Source: Lysobacterales bacterium (GTDB lineage: Bacteria; Pseudomonadota; Gammaproteobacteria; Xanthomonadales; Ahniellaceae). From it: a stretch of 64,000 nucleotides of DNA. A program made the position numbers and the translations under genes. The stretch lies in contig JACPFU010000004.1 in NCBI GenBank assembly GCA_016182785.1, forward strand, positions 1 to 64,000. The letters are read 5' to 3'. Below the pieces are notes generated by a model, which was not told the DNA's origin, ran no database searches, and was given only the letters and a program-made list of their open reading frames with translations. This document shows, piece after piece, positions 48,994 through 58,000 of the stretch (positions within the stretch are counted from its first letter, which is position 1; each line of letters opens with the position of its first letter).

Positions 48994-49185
48994 TCATCGC
49001 CGGGTACCAATCAGCGGTGATTCGCTCAGGCATATCCCGGCCGGGATCGGCGAATCGCCGAGCAGGCGGCGCTGCTCGGTTCGGCTGAGGCCCCAGGCCG
49101 CGGCGATGCGGAAGAACGTGCGCATCGCTGCAGAGCCGAGAGCGCGGTCCTGCGTACGTTGCGCGAGGTTGGAATGCGTGGTCAT
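48994..49185 (-). pseudogene. Truncated Xre/MbcA/ParS-type antitoxin remnant
   Basis: An ATG at 49185 opens a 63-residue frame whose residues of about 20-45 (MRTFFRIAAAWGLSRTEQRRLLG) resemble the N-terminal helix-turn-helix of MbcA/ParS/Xre antitoxins. The normal continuation (recognition helix, then the DUF2384 toxin-binding domain) is missing, and neither of the other two frames restores it. No partner RES toxin is visible. The remaining sequence 48841-48993 holds nothing I can identify. The antitoxin assignment rests on one short segment. Confidence 0.4.
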
Positions 49186-49382
49186 GGGGCTCCTTGCCAA
49201 GATATGCGAAGCGGTATTGAGTGGCGCCAGATGTACCGTATGGCTCGCAGGGCCGGGATGCAGAGCAAGCGCAATGCCGACGGCAAGGCGGAACTGCTCG
49301 ACGTGGTGGCGCGTCCAGCGCACGCCTGGAAGCGAGCGATATGGGGTCAGATAAGTACAAAGCGGCAGAACTCGTCCGGTAA

Positions 49383-49411
49383 TTGACCGATGCGGCACTT
49401 AGCGGCACAAT
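49383..49411 (+). promoter_or_regulatory. Candidate promoter/operator of hipBA
   Basis: TTGACC (49383-49388) and CACAAT (49406-49411) are 17 bases apart. AATTG and CAATT at the two ends form an inverted repeat over the promoter, and GCGGCA occurs twice between them. HipB-type repressors bind such sites. The predicted transcript would start within a base or two of the hipB ATG. Confidence 0.45.
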
Positions 49412-49418
49412 TATGCCT

Positions 49419-49727
49419 ATGCAACCGCATGTATATGAGTCGGCTAACGACCTGCAGGCGAGAATCGGGCACCAGCTCCAGCAGCTGCGCATCAGCATGG
49501 ATCTGGAGCAAGCCGAGATCGCCGCACGTGCCGGCATCAGCGTCCGCGCGCTTCGCCAGCTCGAGCACGGCAAGGGATCCTCCATGGCGACCTTTGTGCG
49601 TGTGCTGCGCGCCTTGCACGTGGTCGAACGCATCGACACCTTGTTTCCACAAGCGACCGTCAGTCCGATGGCCATGCTGCGCGAGAGCAAGACCCGCAAG
49701 CGCGTCGGCAAGCCGAGGGCACGCTGA
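49419..49727 (+). CDS. hipB: HipB-like XRE-family antitoxin/repressor
   Basis: The 102-residue protein has a helix-turn-helix at about 20-75: RIGHQLQQLRISMDLEQAEIAARAGISVRALRQLEHGKGSS, then MATFVRVLRALHVVERIDTLF. It should bind and neutralise HipA and repress its own operon. The start is uncertain: ATG 49413 and ATG 49419 are both in frame; 49419 fits the promoter position. A TTG at 49383 is part of the -35 and unlikely to be used. Its stop shares a base with hipA (TGATG). Confidence 0.85.
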   Translation: MQPHVYESANDLQARIGHQLQQLRISMDLEQAEIAARAGISVRALRQLEHGKGSSMATFVRVLRALHVVERIDTLFPQATVSPMAMLRESKTRKRVGKPRAR

Positions 49728-51073
49728 TGGCCGAACAGGTGATCGAAGTCCGGATCTGGAATCAGCGCGTCGGCGCCGTTGCGGCCGACCCCAGGGCCGG
49801 GTGCCATGCCTTTGAGTACGATCCGCGCTGGCGCCGAGGGGGTGTCGAACTCGCGCCGCTCACGTTGCCGCTTGCGGCCTCGCGCTCGGCGGTCCTGTTT
49901 CCATCGCTGCCAGAAGCGACCTACCGCGGCTTGCCTGGATTGCTTTCGGATGCGCTGCCGGACGATTTCGGCAATGCGCTGATTGACGCGTGGATGGCGC
50001 GCGAAGGTGTGCCGAAGGGCGCGATCACGGCGCTTGATCGATTGGCGTACATGGGAAAGCGCGGCATGGGCGCTCTGGAATTTCGACCGGCGCGCGGCTC
50101 CCATCGCGAGAGCGCGCGGCCGCTCGAGATGAAGCGCCTGGTCGAAGCGGCGAGAGCGGTGGTGACCGGCACTCTGTCCGAGGACGACATGACCAAAGCC
50201 GCGATCGAAAACATCATTCGGGTGGGCACCTCCGCCGGCGGCGCGCGCGCAAAGGCCGTGATCGCGTGGAATCCAAGAACCAGCGAAGTACGCAGCGGTC
50301 AGTTCGATGTCGCCGAAGGATTCGAGCATTGGCTGCTGAAGTTCGATGGTCTCGGCAAGGACAGTGAACTCGGCGCGACGGGACACTATGGGCGCATCGA
50401 GTACGCCTACCACCTGATGGCTGTGGCGGCAGGCGTCGACATGGAACCGTGCCGACTGCTACTGGAGAACGGCCGTGCCCACTTCATGACGAAGCGATTT
50501 GATCGGGACAACAACGCGAAGCACCATGTGCAAACGTTGTGCGCGATGCAGCATCTCGACTACAAGCAGCGCGCGACGCACGCCTACGAACAGTATCTGG
50601 AGACGATCGCAACACTCGGGCTCGGCCACGAGGCGCTGGATCAGGCGTTCACGCGCGCGTGCTTCAACGTCGCGACCAAGAACTGCGATGACCACACCAA
50701 GAACTTCGCCTTCCGGCTCCGCGAGGGCGCTGCCTGGGAGCTCGCGCCCGCCTACGACATCACCCACGCCTACAACCCGAAGGGCGAGTGGACCTACCAG
50801 CACTTGATGAGCATCAACGGCCAGTTTGCGAGGATCGGTGAACGCGACCTCCTCGTGCTTGCCGATCGATTCGGCGTTCGCGCACCCGGCGCGATCATCC
50901 GTCGTGTCGATGAAGCAGTTGCCGATTGGGCGGGTCACGCGGAGGCAGCCGGTGTGCCGGCCTCGGTCACCGAGCAGATTCGGCAGCACCAACATCAGCT
51001 CGCAGAGCGGAAGCCTCGACGAGGGGCGCACGCAACTGCGCGGACAGAGCGAGGCCAACGCACCATGCCGTAG
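49727..51073 (+). CDS. hipA: HipA-like serine/threonine kinase toxin
   Basis: The 448-residue protein has the HipA N-terminal domain (about 1-115; GLPGLLSDALPDDFGNALI) and the kinase domain. Motifs seen: RVGTSAGGARAKAVIAW, matching the autophosphorylated P-loop region, the catalytic D321-D-H-T-K-N326 (NCDDHTKNFAF) and the metal-binding D344 (APAYDITHAY). Known HipA toxins phosphorylate glutamyl-tRNA synthetase or other targets, stop translation and cause persistence. All key residues are present, so it is likely active. The last 30 residues are Arg/Gln-rich and may be an unneeded tail. It lies in the accessory segment behind tRNA-Gln. Confidence 0.93.
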   Translation: MAEQVIEVRIWNQRVGAVAADPRAGCHAFEYDPRWRRGGVELAPLTLPLAASRSAVLFPSLPEATYRGLPGLLSDALPDDFGNALIDAWMAREGVPKGAITALDRLAYMGKRGMGALEFRPARGSHRESARPLEMKRLVEAARAVVTGTLSEDDMTKAAIENIIRVGTSAGGARAKAVIAWNPRTSEVRSGQFDVAEGFEHWLLKFDGLGKDSELGATGHYGRIEYAYHLMAVAAGVDMEPCRLLLENGRAHFMTKRFDRDNNAKHHVQTLCAMQHLDYKQRATHAYEQYLETIATLGLGHEALDQAFTRACFNVATKNCDDHTKNFAFRLREGAAWELAPAYDITHAYNPKGEWTYQHLMSINGQFARIGERDLLVLADRFGVRAPGAIIRRVDEAVADWAGHAEAAGVPASVTEQIRQHQHQLAERKPRRGAHATARTERGQRTMP

Positions 51074-51100
51074 GATTGCGCGCGGCCAAGGAAAAGTGAA

Positions 51101-51466
51101 ATGGACCGGGACGCCCAGATTCTGATCGACGCTGCGGTTGCGATGGTGATCGTCGTTGGCGGCGTGCTGTTGCTCTATCGCCGCATGGGCAATGCCGGCG
51201 GCCAGGAGGAGCTGGCCCTTTGTTTTGGGCGGTTCCCCCGCCGCTCCGGTCTTCTCGGGGAGGCTTGGTGTGTGGCTTGGTCGGCAGAGCGGCATCGGCG
51301 GCGTCGCGGTTCGCGGCACAGCTGCGGCTCGCGTTCGACTGCAGCCCCGGCGCCGCGCTCGCGCCGAACGCTGAGGCGAGGCGCGCGGCGGCGTGCGCCG
51401 ATCGCCGCCGGGTGGCGCTTTCGCCGCTCGCGCCCCACGTCTACACTCGGGTCCATTCCGGTGTGA
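51101..51466 (+). other. Stretch between hipA and the next gene, with a possible truncated membrane ORF
   Basis: The 406 bases 51074-51479 hold no secure gene. AAGGA precedes ATG 51101, which opens a frame beginning with one convincing membrane helix (ILIDAAVAMVIVVGGVLLLYRR). After about 37 codons it runs into the right direct repeat (51214) and then into Arg/Ser-rich sequence typical of non-coding frames, up to 51466. It may be a gene cut at the segment boundary. Between 51237 and 51479 I see only a weak TACACT (51442-51447) that might serve the next gene. Confidence 0.25.
51214..51236 (+). repeat. Right copy of the direct repeat flanking the hipBA segment
   Basis: GGCCCTTTGTTTTGGG-CGGTTCC, matching 48828-48851 except for one missing T. 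Here it has no terminator stem upstream, as expected if the left copy is the native site and this one was generated by insertion. Confidence 0.75.
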
Positions 51467-51479
51467 CAAGGAGCGCCTC

Positions 51480-52517
51480 ATGGCTGTCGACGCTGCGCTG
51501 TTGGCCAAGTTCTACCCGCTCGACAAGCTCGGTGCGGAATGCATCGAACAGCTGGCCAAGGAAGCCGAGCAGACCGAGGTCGGCAAGGGCAGCGTGCTGT
51601 TTCGCGCCGGCGACACCGACGACCACACCCTGTACGTCGCCGCCGGCGTGGTGCGCGGCGACTATCCCGATGGCAAGTCCAAGAGCACCGATGGCAGCTC
51701 GCTGCAGGGCCGCTACGCGCTCGGCGACCTGCAGCCGCGTCGCTTCACCGCCACCGTCGAATCGCTCACCGCGACCCTGATCCGGCTCGATCGGCGCTAC
51801 GCCGAAAAGGTGATGATCTTCGACCAGCTGACCAAGTCGCCGAACTTCCGCCACTACGCCGAGGACCCGGGCGGCAACCGCTGGGTGTTCCGCCTGCTGC
51901 ACAACCGCGCGCTGCACAAGATGCCGACCGGCGCCGTCGAGCGGCTGTTCCAGCGGCTGGAGGAAGTGATCGCGATCAAGGACCAGATCATCGTGCGCGA
52001 GGGCGACGAGGCCGACTACTTCTACGTGCTCAAGGAAGGCTCGGCGCAGGTCTCCAAGCAGATCGACGGACGCGACTCGGTGGTCGCCTACCTGGTGCGC
52101 GGCGACACCTTCGGCGAGGACGCGCTGCTGACCAAGTCGGTGCGCAACGCCACCGTGTCGATGAAGACCGATGGCAAGCTGATGCGGCTGTCGACCAAGG
52201 ACTTCGCCGAGATCCTGACGCCGCCGGTGGTGGACTGGGTCAACCCGGCCAAGGCTTCGGAACTGAGCAAGGCCGGCGCCCAGGTGCTCGACGTGCGCAC
52301 GCCCGAGGAGTTCGACGAGGCCGCGATCAAGGGCGCGCTGAACATCTCGCTGCTGAACCTGCGCGACCGCATCGACGAACTCGACCGCACGCGCCCGGTG
52401 ATCGTCTACTGCAACACCGGCGAGCGCAGCGCCGCCGCTGCATTCATCCTCGGCAAGGTCGGCTTTGAAGCCTACGCCTTGCAGGGCGGCCTCGCGGCGA
52501 TGATGAAGCAGCGCTAG
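51480..52517 (+). CDS. Cyclic-nucleotide-binding domain plus rhodanese fusion protein
   Basis: The 345-residue protein appears to hold two cNMP-binding domains (about 20-110 and 130-240) and a C-terminal rhodanese domain (about 250-345). The second cNMP domain reads IIVREGDEADYFYVLKEGSAQVSKQ and VRGDTFGEDALL, near the phosphate-binding cassette. The rhodanese active-site loop is C311-N-T-G-E-R (IVYCNTGERS), after LDVRTPEEFDEAAIKGALNI. It would couple a ligand signal to sulfur/persulfide chemistry. AAGGAG seven bases before ATG 51480. No DNA-binding domain is present. Confidence 0.88.
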   Translation: MAVDAALLAKFYPLDKLGAECIEQLAKEAEQTEVGKGSVLFRAGDTDDHTLYVAAGVVRGDYPDGKSKSTDGSSLQGRYALGDLQPRRFTATVESLTATLIRLDRRYAEKVMIFDQLTKSPNFRHYAEDPGGNRWVFRLLHNRALHKMPTGAVERLFQRLEEVIAIKDQIIVREGDEADYFYVLKEGSAQVSKQIDGRDSVVAYLVRGDTFGEDALLTKSVRNATVSMKTDGKLMRLSTKDFAEILTPPVVDWVNPAKASELSKAGAQVLDVRTPEEFDEAAIKGALNISLLNLRDRIDELDRTRPVIVYCNTGERSAAAAFILGKVGFEAYALQGGLAAMMKQR

Positions 52518-52597
52518 GAACCGCGCGGCCTGGAGCCTGCTCCCGCTGGGGGTGCCGCAGCGTTGTGGAAGCGGCGCCCAGGCCGCGATTCAACGCG

Positions 52598-53245
52598 TCA
52601 GCGGGTCTTGCCGGCGACGATCACGACATCAGCGCCGCGGCGGGCGAACAGGCCGTTGCAGACGACACCGACGATCTGGTTGAGCTCGGCTTCGAGCTTG
52701 AGCGGGTCGGTGATCGTGAGGTTGTGCACGTCGAGGATGCAGTTGCCGTTGTCGGTGACGACGCCGTCGCGCCACACCGGCTGGCCGCCGAGCCTGACGA
52801 TCTGGCGGGCGACGTAGCTGCGCGCCATCGGGATCACTTCCACCGGCAGCGGGAACCGGCCGAGCACGTTCACCTGCTTGGCGGCGTCGATCAGGCAGAC
52901 GAACTTCTTCGAGGCCGCGGCGATGATCTTCTCGCGCGTCAGCGCGGCGCCGCCGCCCTTGATCAGGCGGTTGTGCGGGTCGCATTCGTCGGCGCCGTCG
53001 ACATACAGCGCGAGATCGCCGGTGTGGTTCAGGTCCAGCACCGGGATGCCGAGTGCCTTGAGCCTGGCGGTGCTCGCTTCCGAACTCGACACCGCGCCTT
53101 CGATGCGCGACTTGATGCGGCCGAGCGCGTCGATGAAGTAGGCCACGGTCGAACCGGTGCCGACGCCGACGATCATGCCGTCGTCGATGTGCTCGATCGC
53201 CGCTTCCGCGGACAGGCGCTTCTCGGTTTCCTTGTCGGTGCTCAT
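52598..53245 (-). CDS. rpiA: Ribose-5-phosphate isomerase A
   Basis: The 215-residue enzyme interconverts ribose 5-phosphate and ribulose 5-phosphate. Motifs: [22 protein letters not shown] and [18 protein letters not shown] with the catalytic Asp/Glu/Lys. It lies in a leftward cluster with the EVE-domain gene four bases upstream. Between it and the preceding rightward gene an inverted repeat CGCGGCCTGG/CCAGGCCGCG (52526-52589) with a long loop may end both transcripts. Confidence 0.97.
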   Translation of the reverse strand: MSTDKETEKRLSAEAAIEHIDDGMIVGVGTGSTVAYFIDALGRIKSRIEGAVSSSEASTARLKALGIPVLDLNHTGDLALYVDGADECDPHNRLIKGGGAALTREKIIAAASKKFVCLIDAAKQVNVLGRFPLPVEVIPMARSYVARQIVRLGGQPVWRDGVVTDNGNCILDVHNLTITDPLKLEAELNQIVGVVCNGLFARRGADVVIVAGKTR

Positions 53246-53249
53246 CGGG

Positions 53250-53702
53250 CTACTCCACGGAGAGAATTCGTTGCCACTGCGCCGCGGTCACCGGCAGCAC
53301 CGACAGGCGGTTGCCGCGGCGGGTCAGCGCGAAATCGCCAAGGCCATCCAGCGTCTTCAGTTCCTGCAGCGTGATCGTGCGCCTGAGCCTGCGCGCGAAC
53401 GCGACATCGACGCACAGCCAGCGCGGATCGTCGCGCCGGCTGGCGGCGTCAAAGTAATCGCTGTCGGGATCGAACTGGGTCGGGTCGGGATAGGCGAGGC
53501 GCACCACCGTGCATAACCCGACGATCCCCGGAGTGGCGCAGTTCGAGTGGTAGAAGAAGACCTCGTCGCCGAGCTGCATGCCGTCGCGCAGGTAGTTGCG
53601 CGCCTGGTAGTTGCGCACCCCGGTCCAGGGCTCGCGGCGCACGCGCGCGAGCTGCTCGATCGAGCATTCGTCGGGTTCCGACTTGAGCAGCCAGTGCTTC
53701 AT
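53250..53702 (-). CDS. EVE-domain protein
   Basis: The 150-residue protein matches the EVE (PUA-like) family: [57 protein letters not shown] and [23 protein letters not shown] domains bind modified bases such as 5-methylcytosine or modified RNA nucleotides. Proteins of this standalone type are common in proteobacteria and the exact ligand is not known here. Its ATG overlaps the stop of the next gene upstream. Confidence 0.92.
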   Translation of the reverse strand: MKHWLLKSEPDECSIEQLARVRREPWTGVRNYQARNYLRDGMQLGDEVFFYHSNCATPGIVGLCTVVRLAYPDPTQFDPDSDYFDAASRRDDPRWLCVDVAFARRLRRTITLQELKTLDGLGDFALTRRGNRLSVLPVTAAQWQRILSVE

Positions 53703-54307
53703 GCGGGCGCTGCGCCGGCGCGGCAGTCGATCAGTTCGCGCTCGGTGACCACGTAGTCGAGCGCGACGTCGTGTGCCTCGGCATCCAGCGCCGGAACTTC
53801 CTGGCCGGCATAGCCGACACCGACCAGCAGCGTCGATGCCGGGCGCGTCTGCGCGTTGAGGAAGGCGAAGCTGCGGTCGTACCAGCCGCCGCCGCTGCCG
53901 AGGCGGTGGCCGCGGCGGTCGAAGGCGAGCAGCGGCACCAGCACCAGGTCGAGCGCGCGCGGGTCGACCTCGTTCGCCGGGTTGTGCTCGGGCTCGGGAA
54001 TGCCGAAGCGGTTTGCGACCAGTTCCTGCCCCGGCAGCCAGGGCGAGAAGCGCAGCAGTTCGCCCGCGCCGAGCACCGGCAACAGCACGATCTGGCCGCG
54101 CCGGTAAAGCGGCGGCAGCGCGTGGCTCAACGCCAGCTCGCCGCGCACTGCCCAGTAGGCGCCGATGCGCAGGTCGGTCTGGAATTCTGGAAGTTGCGCC
54201 AGCCGTTCGCCGACGGCGCGGGCCGCACCGATGCGCTCGGCCGGGGCGATCGCCAGGCGCAGCTCGCGCATGCGTAGCCGCAGTGCGGCGCGATCACCGT
54301 GGCTCAT
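53699..54307 (-). CDS. ygfA: 5-formyltetrahydrofolate cyclo-ligase
   Basis: The 202-residue protein returns 5-formyl-THF to the folate pool. The ATP-binding signature GSGGGWYDRSFAFL is in the C-terminal third, with LVPLLAFDRRGHRLG just before it. The start at ATG 54307 directly follows the 6S RNA region, the conserved ssrS-ygfA arrangement of gammaproteobacteria, where the two share a transcript. Confidence 0.95.
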   Translation of the reverse strand: MSHGDRAALRLRMRELRLAIAPAERIGAARAVGERLAQLPEFQTDLRIGAYWAVRGELALSHALPPLYRRGQIVLLPVLGAGELLRFSPWLPGQELVANRFGIPEPEHNPANEVDPRALDLVLVPLLAFDRRGHRLGSGGGWYDRSFAFLNAQTRPASTLLVGVGYAGQEVPALDAEAHDVALDYVVTERELIDCRAGAAPA

Positions 54308-54321
54308 GCGTGCGGGTCCGT

Positions 54322-54500
54322 GCTCACGGCTGGGGAGAAGGTTGCACCGCAACGCCGTGCCAACACCCGGACAAACCCTTGATCCCGAGGATCAGGTGGG
54401 AAGGCGCGTCGGTCTTCAGGCTTTCCGCACGTAGCGGACCTGCACACCGACCGAACTCTGCGATCCCGGGGTTCGAATATGGGACAAGGCAATAAATGCC
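54322..54500 (-). ncRNA. ssrS: 6S RNA
   Basis: 6S RNA imitates an open promoter and holds sigma-70 RNA polymerase in stationary phase. Read on the minus strand, 54445-54405 gives GCAGGTCCGCTACGTGCGG then AAAGCCTGAAGACCGACGCG, which aligns with the E. coli 6S segment GGTCCGTCCGAGAAGCCT and its surroundings. A second block near 54399-54365 (CACCTGATCCTCGGGATCAA, then GGGTTTGTCC) corresponds to E. coli CACCTTGAACCAAGGGTTCAAGGGTTA. It sits between zapA and ygfA, the usual place. End positions are estimates from the family length of about 180 bases. Confidence 0.8.
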
Positions 54501-54518
54501 CGTGCGACAGCACGGCAG

Positions 54519-54830
54519 TTACGGTGCGCGGGTATTGTGGAGGCTGCCAAGCGCGGCATCAAGCTTGATTCGCAACGCCGCCAGTTCGGCGTCGAACAGC
54601 TGGCTGCCGGCACCGGAGCGCGAGCGCTGTTGCAGCAGTTCGTGCGCGAGGTTGAGCGCGGCCAATACCGCGATGCGCTCGGGCGTGGCATTGCGCGCGG
54701 CGTTGCGCAGGTCGCGCAGGCGGCCGTCGAGCAGGCTGGCGGCGGCGCGCAGGCCGTCGCGTTCGTCCGGCGGGCAGGCGACCAGGTATTCGCGGTCGAG
54801 GATCGAGACCGACACCGGCTCCGCGCTCAT
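54519..54830 (-). CDS. zapA: Cell division protein ZapA
   Basis: The 103-residue protein bundles FtsZ filaments at the division ring. It shows VSVSILDREYLVACPPDERDGLRAAASLLDGRLRDLR (the ZapA globular head) and a C-terminal coiled coil from ERIAVLAALNLAHELLQQR on. The start at 54830 overlaps the stop of the preceding small gene (ATGA); upstream in-frame sequence to 54980 lies inside that gene. Confidence 0.93.
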   Translation of the reverse strand: MSAEPVSVSILDREYLVACPPDERDGLRAAASLLDGRLRDLRNAARNATPERIAVLAALNLAHELLQQRSRSGAGSQLFDAELAALRIKLDAALGSLHNTRAP

Positions 54831-55048
54831 GGGTTCTGCTCCAGCGACTTCAGCCGCGCGATCATCGCCTCGACGCGCGAGCGCGCCTGTTCGTTCTTGG
54901 CCAGCAGGTTGGCGCGTTCGCCGACCATCGCTTCCTGGGTCTGGCGCAGGCTGCGGTTCTCCTCGGCGAGGCGCTGGCACAACGCGATCAGTTGATCGAC
55001 GCGGGCGCTGATGGCCTTGAGTTCTTCGCGGGTCGGCGAGGGTTCCAT
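54827..55048 (-). CDS. TIGR02449-family coiled-coil protein (ZapB-like position)
   Basis: A 73-residue protein that is almost entirely heptad-repeat helix (LKAISARVDQLIALCQRLAEENRSLRQ, LLAKNEQARSRVEAMIARLKSLEQ). It matches the short coiled-coil family found directly upstream of zapA in gammaproteobacteria; a role with ZapA in Z-ring structure is likely but inferred from position. It is four bases overlapped with zapA. Confidence 0.88.
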   Translation of the reverse strand: MEPSPTREELKAISARVDQLIALCQRLAEENRSLRQTQEAMVGERANLLAKNEQARSRVEAMIARLKSLEQNP

Positions 55049-55080
55049 GGTTCGACGTTAGGGCAAAGGCGAAAGCGGGG

Positions 55081-58000
55081 TCAATCGCTGGGTGCGGGCA
55101 GGGTGCGGTCGCGGCCGCGCTTGGCGGCGAGGTCGCGGCGGTCGAGCAGGAACTGCAGGATGCGCTCGGCTTCCAGCGGCGCGCTGATCAGGTTGCCTTG
55201 CACCTCGTCGCACTTCTGCTCGGTCAGGTAGCGCAGCTGGTCGTTGGTTTCCACGCCCTCGGCGATGACGTCGAGGCCAAGCGAATGCGCCATCATGATC
55301 ACGGTCGAGACGATCGCCTCGTCGTCCGGGTCGGTGGTCAGGTCGCCGACGAAGGTCTTGTCGATCTTGAGGGTGTCGATCGGCAGCCGCTTCAGGTAGG
55401 CGAGCGAGGAGTAGCCGGTGCCGAAGTCGTCGACCGACAGGTGCACGCCGAGCGCCTTGATCTGGGTGAGGGTGGCAATCGACTGCTCGGGGTTGGCCAT
55501 CAGCATCGACTCGGTCAGCTCCAGTTCCAGCCGATGCGCGGGCACGCGCATCTCGGCCAGGATCTCGCGCAGGCGCCGCACCAGGTCGCCGCGGAACAGC
55601 TGCAGCGCGGAGACGTTCACCGCGATCGTGTGCATCGCCAGCCCGGCCTCGCTCCAGCGCCCGATCTGGCGGCAGGCTTCGCGCAGCACCCAGTCGCCGA
55701 TCGGCACGATCAGCCCGGTTTCCTCGGCGATCGGGATGAAGGTGCTCGGCGGGATCGGGCCGAGTGTGCCGTTGTCCCAGCGCAGCAGCGCCTCGGCACC
55801 GACGATGCGGTTGTCGCGCAGCGCCATCTTCGGCTGGAACACCAGCGACAGCTCCTTGCGCTCCATCGCCCGCTGCAACTGGCTGGCGAGGTTGGCGCGC
55901 AGGCGCACGCGCGTGTCCATCGCGTCGTCATAGACCTGGTAGGTGTTCCGGCCGCGTTCCTTGGCGTGGTACATCGCGGTGTCGGCGTGCTTGAGCAGGT
56001 CGGTCGGCAACTGCCCGTGCTCGGGATACAGGCTGATGCCGATCGAAGGCGTGATCACCACTTCCTGGCGGCCGTCGATTTCGAGCGGCGAGCCGAAGGT
56101 GGCGAGCATCTTCTGCGCGACACGTTCGGCCTCGGTGCTGTCGGGCAGGTCTTCGAGCAGGATGGTGAACTCGTCGCCGCCGAGGCGGGCGACGGTGTCG
56201 GACTCGCGCACGCTGGTCACGATGCGCGCTGCGGCGGCCTTGAGCAGGCGGTCGCCGGCGGCGTGGCCCATCGAGTCGTTGACGTGCTTGAAGCGGTCCA
56301 GATCGAGGAACAGCACCGCGACCTTGGTGCCGAGGCGGCGCGCGCGGATCAGCGCATGCGCCAGGCGCTCGCTGAGCAGGGTGCGGTTCGGCAGCCCGGT
56401 CAGGGTGTCGTAGTTGGCGAGGTAGCGCAGTTCCTGTTCGGCACGCTTGCGGTCGGTGATGTCGCTGATCACCGCCACCCAGTGCGTGCGCACGCCGGCG
56501 GCGTCGCGGATCTCGCTGATCTCCAGCCACGACAGGAACTGCTCGCCATCCTTGCGCCGCTGCCACAGCTCGCCGCTCCAGTGGCCGCGCGCGATCATGG
56601 TGTTGCGCAGTTCCTGGTAGAACTCGCGCGGATGCTGGTCGCTGTCGAGGATGCCGGCCTCGACGCCGATGACCTCGTGGTCGGCATAGCCGGTGATGCG
56701 CGAGAAGGCGCCGTTGACCGAGCTGAAGCGGAAGTCGAGCCCGGTGACGCAGACCGCTTCGCTCATGCAGCGGATCACTTCCTGGGCGATGCGGCGATCG
56801 CGGTCGCGGTCGCGCTCGATGCTGACGTCGCGGAAGGTGCCGGCGACGCGGGTGATGGTGCCGTCGCTGTCGCGCTCGGTGGCGCGGCCGCGCGCCGCGA
56901 TCCAGGTCACGCGCTTCTGCCGCGTGTACACCCGGTACTCGCATTCGTAGTGCTCGCGCTGGCCGTCGAGGTGTGCCTGCAGCGCCGCGAGGACGCGCTC
57001 GCGGTCGTCGCCGTGGACCACGCGGTCGCGCCAGAACTGGCCCGGGATCTCGGTCTCGCGCTGGCCGTCGAGGAACTCCTCGGGACCGGACAGGAACATG
57101 CGGTCGCTGCGGATATCCCAGTCCCAGAAGCCGTCGCGGCTGGCCCACAGCGCCAGCGACAGGCGGTCGCTGTAGAGCTTGAGCTGGTCGTGCTGCGCCT
57201 GCAGCCGCAGCAGCGAGCGACGCCGGTGCGCGATGTAGCCAAACAGCGACGCCACCAGCGCCAGTGCCGCGCCGCCGCGCGCCAGCCGCGTCTGCCACCA
57301 GGCCGGCGCGACGGTGACGCGCGCACTCAGCGGCGCGGTCGCGTAGCGGCCGTCGTGGTTGCTGCCGAGCACCTGCAACTCGTAGCCGCCGGGGGCGAGG
57401 TTGGTCAGCGCGACTTCGCGGCGCGTGCCGAGGTCGACCCACTGGTCGTCGTAGCCGAGCAGGCGGTAGCGGTAGCGGTTGTGCTCCGGCGCGGCGTAGT
57501 CGAGCGCGGCGATGCCGAGCATCAGCACGCGGTCGTCGGCGGTGAGCAGGATCTCGTTGAAGTGCGCAGGATCGTCGATGCGCCGGCGCTTGCTGCCGAT
57601 CTGCACCGAGGTGAACGCGAGCGGGACCTCGAAGCTGCTCGGCGCCATCGCCTTCGGCAGCAGCCAGTTCAGCCCGTGCGTGCCGCCGAAGGCGAGGCGG
57701 CCGTCGCCGAGCCGGGTCTGCGCGCCGCCATTGAATTCCAGTCCCTGCAGGCCGTCGCGGGCGAGGAAGTTGCGCACCTCGCCGCGTTCCGGGTCAAGCA
57801 TGCTGATGCCGCGGTTGGTGCTCGCCCAGATGCGTCCGTCGGCATCGTCGAGCAGGCCGTAGATGGTGTCGTTGGCGAGGCCGTCGGAGATCAGGTAGGC
57901 ACGGAAGCGCGCTTGCCCGTTCTCGTAGGACAGCAGGTGGTTGAGGCCGTTGTGGGTGCCGATCCAGATGTCGCCGTCGGTGCTTTCCAGGATGCTGCGC

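Noticed and set aside
48841..51236. Integrase-bearing genomic island at tRNA-Gln
   Set aside because: Direct repeats and cargo fit, but no integrase or recombinase frame is present, so only a small accessory segment or remnant can be claimed.
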